Positions 4,803 to 9,507 of a stretch of 9,507 nt of DNA are shown piece after piece. Under the pieces are notes generated by a model. The model had not been told where the DNA came from. It was given only the letters and a program-made list of their open reading frames with translations, and ran no database searches. Origin of the DNA: Anaerolineae bacterium (GTDB lineage: Bacteria; Chloroflexota; Anaerolineae; B4-G1; SLSP01); contig JAGHDT010000609.1 in NCBI GenBank assembly GCA_021159805.1, positions 1 to 9,507 of the forward strand, given 5' to 3'. The position numbers and the translations under genes are program-made. How positions within the stretch are numbered: the first letter of the stretch is position 1; each line of letters starts with the position of its first letter.

Positions 4803-7631
4803 ATGAATCAGAGGGCTGCTACTTGGGGCGATGTGATAGACAACCGCGGTGGGTCCCGCTTTGTCGGGCGCCGTGGTGAGATTGAGGCGTTTCGCCTCAA
4901 TTGTCTCTACGATGTTCCGCAGTCCCTGCTCTTTGTCATCCAGGGTGCTCCCGGGATCGGCAAGAGCGCGCTTCTTGCGCAGTATCGTGCGATCGCTCGG
5001 GAGCACGGTGTCGTAACCGCCGGCCTCAGCTCATGGGATGTCCTGCTGACTGAGGAGTTCGCGGCGGTGCAGACGATGTCCACGTTGGCTCAGCAGCTGA
5101 AGAGCGCTGGAATGCCGCTGTCCTCGTTCAGCGAGATGCTTCGCGATTATGAGAAAGCACTGCAAGCTATCGCCGAAGACGAGTCAGCACCGGGCCGGAC
5201 TTGGGCTCTGCTCGGTGGCGTGTTCGATGATGACGAGTGGGCTTCTCAAGCCTGGGACGAATACCTCTTCCACACGATGCCCGCGAGACACTCGGAGTTT
5301 GTCAAGAACCCTGTCGGTACGCTCACGGAGCGGTTTGTTCAGGATCTCAATGCCTGGGCGACTGTTCGAAAGATGGTCCTGTGCTTTGATGACTGGCAGC
5401 ACTACTCCTCCTATCTGAATACCTGGCTGCTGGATCTGCTCCGCAAGGGCGATCTGGCTACGGGGATCTGGTTGGTGCTGGCTACCGGTGAGCCCTTGAC
5501 TTCAGGATGGGAGGGCCTAGCGTCGGTTACGACGGTCTCCGAACTTCAGCCGCTATCATCTTCTGAGAGCCGTGCGCTTCTTGTGGGGCGTGGTGTGGTG
5601 CAGGAACAGGCATTGGACCAGCGAAGCGCGCTGGGTCTGGGCCATCCGATGGCGTTGGAACTTCTTGCCGCGACGTCGGGACCGGTGGTCGGCAGCGCCG
5701 GTCTCTCGGTTATCGATCGCTTTCTGGGTGGGATGCAGGCGGATCGCCGTGACGCCCTTCTGACCTGTGTGGCTGCGCGTCGTGTGGATGACGGTGTGCT
5801 CTCTGCGCTCTTCGCGAACGCTTCGGGAAGCGACCCGGATGACGGCAGACCTGACGTGGCTGTGCCGGAGGTCAGTGCACAGGCCGGCGAAATGGCCAAG
5901 TGGTTGGCCCAATCCTCACTGGTGATTCAATCCCCGACCGGTTGGCGATTCCGACCGGCTATCTATGAAGACCTGACTCACTGGGCGCGGACTCGTGCGC
6001 CGGCTATCTGGCAGATGGCGCACCAGACCCTCCACGCATATTGTCGCCGGCAGCTTGCGCTTCGAGCCGCACTGGGGTGCGGCGGTCCCAACATATATCT
6101 CGACCCAGCCTGGCAGCGCGACCAGATTGAGGCCCTGTATCACGGCCTCGCTGTGGATGGGGGACCCGCGGCGCTCAACGCCGCGGTCTTGAGCTTTGCG
6201 CAAGGTCTGCGTCATTTCTATCCGTGGGCCGGCAGTGTCGTGCGCGTCCTATTGAGTGCGGCCAAGATTGTGCCGGCGGAGCGCGGTATCGCGGGGTTGG
6301 CGGAGACGGCGGGATCCATCCTGGATGCTCTTCTCGCGCGCGAGTGGGAGCAGGCGCTTCCCATGATTGATGGGATGCTCGACTCCCAGACTTGGACGCC
6401 GGAGGTCAAACAAGTATTCCGAGGTCTGCGGCAGCTAGTGGCGGCGCGCCTGTCATCGTCTCCCGAGCCAGAGGGGATGATGGGGTTGTCCGCGGCAGAT
6501 GTGCGCACAACAACACGCGTGGGTGTAGGTTCCGAGGAGTCGCGGGTTTCGACGACAACTGTGGCTCCAACGACAGCGGCGCCAGCGTCAGACGCAGTAT
6601 CAACAACGGATGAAGTTTCAGCCTCCCGTGAGGTGCCTTTGGACGATGCCGGTGCTCTGACCGGCGCGGTCGCTTCCGGAGATACCGTGACAAAGCAGGA
6701 CTTGTCCCAGGTTGAGGGCTCCGCAGTTGAGCACTGCAGCTATGCCAACGCGCAATTGGCTGCGGGAACCTATGAAGCAGCCATCCAGGCATATGACCAG
6801 GCGCTGGCCCTGAGTCCCGATTATGTCGCTGCGCACTACAATCGCGGTCTGGCTTATGCCCGCCTGGGCGCGCTGGATGGCGCCATCGTCGATTTCTCCC
6901 GCGTTATCGAGCTGGACCCCGGACAGGTACAGGCCTATCATCAGCGAGGGCTGGTCTACGCGCGCAAGAGGAAGTACGAGCGTGCGGTCTCTGATTACGA
7001 TATGGCCCTGTCCCTTCGTCCTGACTCGGTGGCGCTGATCTACGATCGTGCAATCGCATTCTTCCACCTGAGCGCTTATGAGCGCGCCATTCAGGACTAC
7101 ACCACGGTCGTGGAGCAGGAGCCAGACCGCATTGATGCATATCTCAACCGTGGGTTGGCATATGCTGCCATCAAGGATTATCCGGAGGCGCTGCGCAACT
7201 ATAACCAGGCCATTGTGCTCGACCCGGGCCGGGCAGTCTCCTATAGCCACCGCGGGCAAGCCTATGCGAGATTGGAGCGCTATACCGAGGCGCTGGCGGA
7301 TTATGAGCGTGCGCTTGAGATCAACCCACGCGATGCCGTCGTTCATAATAGCCGTGGGCTATTGTATGTTCGCATTGAGGCCTATGCTCAGGCGATCGAG
7401 TCCTACCGGCAAGCTATGGCGCTGCATCCTGATTGGGCGACGTCATACTACAATGCGGCGTGTGCAGCGGCGCTGTCGGCTGATGCAGAGCAGGCCTGCG
7501 TGTGGTTGTCCCGTGCGGTGGGGTTGCGGGAGCGATATCGGGCGATGGCGCTGCGGGATGCTGACTTCGCGGCACTTCGTGATCACCCGGGATTTCGGGC
7601 CATCGTACAGGGGGATCGCTCGGCTGATTAG
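4803..7631 (+). CDS. STAND/AAA-like P-loop ATPase with C-terminal TPR repeats
   Basis: A 942-residue protein, predicted cytoplasmic, with no signal peptide. An ATPase module opens with FVGRRGE (residues 20-26) and Walker A GAPGIGKS (48-55). A Walker B-like MVLCFDDWQ follows at 191-199, and a strand GIWLVLATGEPL at 221-232 sits in a sensor-like position. Residues about 305-400 look like the winged-helix part that follows many STAND ATPases (ending SLVIQSPTGWRFRPAIYEDLTHW). A helical region reaches about 550, and a Ser/Thr/Ala/Val-rich, probably disordered linker spans about 551-640. About seven TPRs run from roughly 647 to 882 with exact 34-residue spacing (R681, 715, 749, 783, 817 and 851), then a TPR-like cap. 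This is a signal-responsive ATPase with a protein-binding arm; its partner and output are unknown. Codons 421-430 come from the 27-bp palindromic repeat, inserted in frame. It is a separate transcription unit from the upstream operon. Confidence 0.88.
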   Translation: MNQRAATWGDVIDNRGGSRFVGRRGEIEAFRLNCLYDVPQSLLFVIQGAPGIGKSALLAQYRAIAREHGVVTAGLSSWDVLLTEEFAAVQTMSTLAQQLKSAGMPLSSFSEMLRDYEKALQAIAEDESAPGRTWALLGGVFDDDEWASQAWDEYLFHTMPARHSEFVKNPVGTLTERFVQDLNAWATVRKMVLCFDDWQHYSSYLNTWLLDLLRKGDLATGIWLVLATGEPLTSGWEGLASVTTVSELQPLSSSESRALLVGRGVVQEQALDQRSALGLGHPMALELLAATSGPVVGSAGLSVIDRFLGGMQADRRDALLTCVAARRVDDGVLSALFANASGSDPDDGRPDVAVPEVSAQAGEMAKWLAQSSLVIQSPTGWRFRPAIYEDLTHWARTRAPAIWQMAHQTLHAYCRRQLALRAALGCGGPNIYLDPAWQRDQIEALYHGLAVDGGPAALNAAVLSFAQGLRHFYPWAGSVVRVLLSAAKIVPAERGIAGLAETAGSILDALLAREWEQALPMIDGMLDSQTWTPEVKQVFRGLRQLVAARLSSSPEPEGMMGLSAADVRTTTRVGVGSEESRVSTTTVAPTTAAPASDAVSTTDEVSASREVPLDDAGALTGAVASGDTVTKQDLSQVEGSAVEHCSYANAQLAAGTYEAAIQAYDQALALSPDYVAAHYNRGLAYARLGALDGAIVDFSRVIELDPGQVQAYHQRGLVYARKRKYERAVSDYDMALSLRPDSVALIYDRAIAFFHLSAYERAIQDYTTVVEQEPDRIDAYLNRGLAYAAIKDYPEALRNYNQAIVLDPGRAVSYSHRGQAYARLERYTEALADYERALEINPRDAVVHNSRGLLYVRIEAYAQAIESYRQAMALHPDWATSYYNAACAAALSADAEQACVWLSRAVGLRERYRAMALRDADFAALRDHPGFRAIVQGDRSAD
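6064..6090 (+). repeat. Dispersed 27-bp palindromic repeat, in-frame inside the ATPase gene
   Basis: A copy identical to the consensus core, containing the perfect inverted repeat CCGCAC-TGGG-GTGCGG. It is translated as RAALGCGGPN (residues 421-430), between a helical stretch and the IYLDPAWQRDQIEALYHGLA segment. The surrounding coding sequence shows no similarity to the array flanks, and I see no target-site duplication. Confidence 0.93.
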
Positions 7632-9507
7632 GGCTTGTTGGGGTGTGGAGCCTGGTTTGTTGGGCGGCAGGGGAAGCGTGACGGTGTCTGTGCCATCTGC
7701 CAGGCGCAGGCGTCTTTCCACGGTGTAGAGCCCGACGTGTAGTTCGCACCCCTGGCAGGTGCCGTCGCCGACTTCGAGGAAGAAGCGGCCCCGTAGGCGC
7801 GTGCCCGTAGGCCACCGGCTCGTGGGGTACGTGTCGTCCCCGGCGATGTGATCGTGTTGCGCGATCATCGTGCCGTCCGGGCCGACAAGGTGCACGAAGA
7901 CGACGTAGTCTTCGTCGATGTCCCCCATTGTCTGCCACCACAGATCGACTTCCCACGTGTGGTCTTGCCGGATGAGGTCGTAGCCATTCAGCCGAATCGG
8001 TGCCTCGAAAGCGACATCCAGTGGGAAGGCTGGGGTGGCGAGCTGATCCAGCGGACGGCAGCTCCCAATGTCGAAGAGCAGGAGTCCGACGTTGGTGAAG
8101 CCGGCATCAACGGGCAGCCTGTGGCATGCCTCCACGAGGACGCTCTGAACCAAGTTTGTCGGATCGGCAAGCCGGTCTTGCCACAGGACGAGCCAGATGC
8201 GTTCACGGGTGCCGGCTTCCTGCTGTAGGGCTTCCAACACGTGTAGATCAGCGGTCTTCTGTGTGTCCAATATGCGTGTACCCAGTGGGATACCGAAGAG
8301 ATGGGCGGGACCCTCGTAGTAGTAGTCGATCGCCACAGTGGCGTAGCCTCCCACAACAACGATAGCATCTTCTTCGGTATCGTGGTCCTCAATGTAGCGT
8401 GCCACGCCGCGGAAATCGGGTCTCGGGTGCCACTCATCTCGTAACGCTACCGCCCAGGTGCCCTCTGCCTGCCGTGCGAGCGCCGGTACGACCATAGCGA
8501 ACCACGAGGCGATCAGGAGCAGCCCGACGATGCCGGGGATGAAGCGTTGCCGAGCCGCACTGGGGTGCGGCGGTCCCAGGCGGTGTGGGCGAGAGCATGT
8601 CAGCAGGTGTTCCCAGCCGACGCCAATCGCTACCACGAACGCGATGCCCCACGATGAAAGCAGGTATCGTTCGCTCCACTTGGCCTTGAGGGACGTCATC
8701 AGAAAGAGGATGGCGATCGGCAGCGTCAGCGAGATCAAAAGCCACAGCGTACTGCTGGTCTGTCCGGACCTCAGGGCGTGGATGAGGGAGGCCAGAATGG
8801 CCCCCAGTGAGACGATGATAAAGAGCGTCGCCCAGGGTTGTGTGAGGTATTGACCTACACCGAACAAGATCGGGATCCAGCGCAGTGCCTCAGATGGGAT
8901 GGCTGAGACGGCAGTTGCATCTGTCTGAAGGCGCCACAATGCCCACATCCCGATCGGAATGGCGAGAACGGCGAGCAGGATGTTCGCGCGCCACCACGAG
9001 GTGTGACCCAAGCGTGGCTTCCAGGATCTTGGGGGCGTCGGAGAGGCGGGATCGCCGGTCAGTACAAGCGTGAGTGTGCCCCATATTCCCATCACCGCCC
9101 ATGCAAGCCCGGCGAAGAGGTGTGCCATCATCATGAGAAGTCCGAGGGTCACATAGGCACCTTCGGCACCGTGCTTCTTGCTGTCACGCTCTGCCAAGAG
9201 ACGCCATCCAGCCCAGGTGAACCCGATTGCCAGGGGCATAGCCAGGGCATACATCCGGACCTCCTGGCTGTAGTAGACGAGGATGGGGAGGGCTGCATAG
9301 GCGAGCCCGGCACCCAGTCCGGATATGGGGCTGATGGCAGCCGAGTCTGGTGCGGGAGAGAGCCGCACTGGGGTGCGGCGGTCCCAGGGGCTGGATGTGG
9401 GTCTGCCAGCAGCCGAGTCTGGTGCGGGAGAGAGCCGCACTGGGGTGCGGCGGTCCCAGGGGCTGGATGTGGGTCTGCCAGCAGCCGAGTCTGGTGCGGG
9501 AGAGAGC
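7443..9507 (-). CDS. Integral membrane glycosyltransferase, GT39/ArnT-like, with C-terminal beta-sandwich domain (N-terminus outside window)
   Basis: The frame is open to the right edge, so the start is missing; 687 codons are visible. YYSQEVRMYALAMP (minus strand, ending near 9235) is the conserved block of the GT39/PMT-like families that transfer sugars from polyprenyl phosphate on the outer side of the membrane. About eight hydrophobic segments follow, to roughly position 8480, including one after SERYLLSSW. A soluble part then ends in a beta-rich domain (VVFVHLVGPDGTMIAQHDH, then YPTSRWPTG) that I associate with Chloroflexota membrane proteins. The first loop-forming GT39 residues, including the expected acidic catalytic residue, are not visible. 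Two features are odd. A perfect 72-bp tandem array encodes 24-residue repeats just before the first visible membrane segment, and a single repeat copy sits in a loop between two membrane segments. The last ~63 codons, which are arginine/proline-rich, overlap the ATPase gene in antisense and look unlike a conserved domain, so the true end is uncertain. Confidence 0.82.
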   Translation of the reverse strand, partial: LSPAPDSAAGRPTSSPWDRRTPVRLSPAPDSAAGRPTSSPWDRRTPVRLSPAPDSAAISPISGLGAGLAYAALPILVYYSQEVRMYALAMPLAIGFTWAGWRLLAERDSKKHGAEGAYVTLGLLMMMAHLFAGLAWAVMGIWGTLTLVLTGDPASPTPPRSWKPRLGHTSWWRANILLAVLAIPIGMWALWRLQTDATAVSAIPSEALRWIPILFGVGQYLTQPWATLFIIVSLGAILASLIHALRSGQTSSTLWLLISLTLPIAILFLMTSLKAKWSERYLLSSWGIAFVVAIGVGWEHLLTCSRPHRLGPPHPSAARQRFIPGIVGLLLIASWFAMVVPALARQAEGTWAVALRDEWHPRPDFRGVARYIEDHDTEEDAIVVVGGYATVAIDYYYEGPAHLFGIPLGTRILDTQKTADLHVLEALQQEAGTRERIWLVLWQDRLADPTNLVQSVLVEACHRLPVDAGFTNVGLLLFDIGSCRPLDQLATPAFPLDVAFEAPIRLNGYDLIRQDHTWEVDLWWQTMGDIDEDYVVFVHLVGPDGTMIAQHDHIAGDDTYPTSRWPTGTRLRGRFFLEVGDGTCQGCELHVGLYTVERRLRLADGTDTVTLPLPPNKPGSTPQQALISRAIPLYDGPKSRVITKCREVSIPQRHRPISLPQPHRTGQPHAGLLCISRQRRCTRRIVV
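8552..8578 (+). repeat. Dispersed 27-bp palindromic repeat inside the membrane glycosyltransferase gene
   Basis: A copy identical to the consensus core, on the plus strand and hence antisense to the gene. On the coding strand it is read as LGPPHPSAAR, in the loop between the membrane segment after SERYLLSSW and the segment starting IPGIVGLLLIASW. It does not break the reading frame. Confidence 0.93.
9337..9507 (+). repeat. Perfect 72-bp tandem repeat array inside the membrane glycosyltransferase gene
   Basis: Two identical 72-bp units (9337-9408 and 9409-9480) and the first 27 bases of a third run to the window edge. Each carries the palindromic core (9360-9386, 9432-9458, and a third starting at 9504). 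The flanks of the core differ from those of the left-edge array. The period is 24 codons, so the minus-strand frame stays open and encodes a proline/serine/arginine-rich unit containing WDRRTPVRLSPAPDSAA. Identity of the copies indicates recent expansion or gene-conversion homogenisation. The true copy number is unknown because the window stops inside the array. Confidence 0.95.

Overview
The window is a GC-rich, densely coded bacterial segment that most likely comes from a member of the Chloroflexota. That placement is inferred from three things: a membrane glycosyltransferase with the C-terminal beta-sandwich tail familiar from that phylum, a short (archaeal-like) S-adenosylhomocysteine hydrolase next to an actinobacterial-type adenosine kinase, and a large ATPase-TPR protein. 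No rRNA, tRNA, phage, IS or CRISPR genes are seen.

Layout. Positions 1-240 hold a degenerate 73-74 bp tandem array whose last partial unit supplies the Shine-Dalgarno sequence of the first gene. A tight plus-strand operon follows: an E1-type 3-dehydrase (RfbH family, 248-1576), a family-2 glycosyltransferase (1582-2307), adenosine kinase (2304-3272, ATGA overlap) and S-adenosylhomocysteine hydrolase (3321-4580). It ends at a strong rho-independent terminator (4662-4711). A separate plus-strand gene (4803-7631) encodes a 942-residue P-loop ATPase with about seven C-terminal TPRs. From the right edge back to 7443, the minus strand carries a membrane glycosyltransferase (GT39/ArnT-like) whose N-terminus lies outside the window. 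Its open frame overlaps the ATPase gene tail-to-tail by 189 bp.

How the genes work together. Adenosine kinase and S-adenosylhomocysteine hydrolase form a clear pair: the hydrolase releases adenosine and homocysteine, and the kinase removes adenosine and so pulls the reversible reaction forward. The dehydrase and the family-2 glycosyltransferase point to a deoxysugar-containing surface glycan. Why the two pairs share an operon is not shown by the sequence; supply of methylation capacity to glycan synthesis is one possibility.

The most unusual feature is a 27-bp palindromic repeat core, with a perfect CCGCAC-TGGG-GTGCGG hairpin, present in seven complete copies and one truncated copy, all in the same orientation. 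It occurs in the intergenic array at the left edge, once inside the ATPase gene, once inside the membrane glycosyltransferase gene, and as a perfect 72-bp tandem array inside that same gene at the right edge. It is 27 bp long (nine codons), has no stop in any of the six frames, and is translated here in three different frames. This is the behaviour of a protein-tolerated palindromic element, comparable in concept to Rickettsia palindromic elements.
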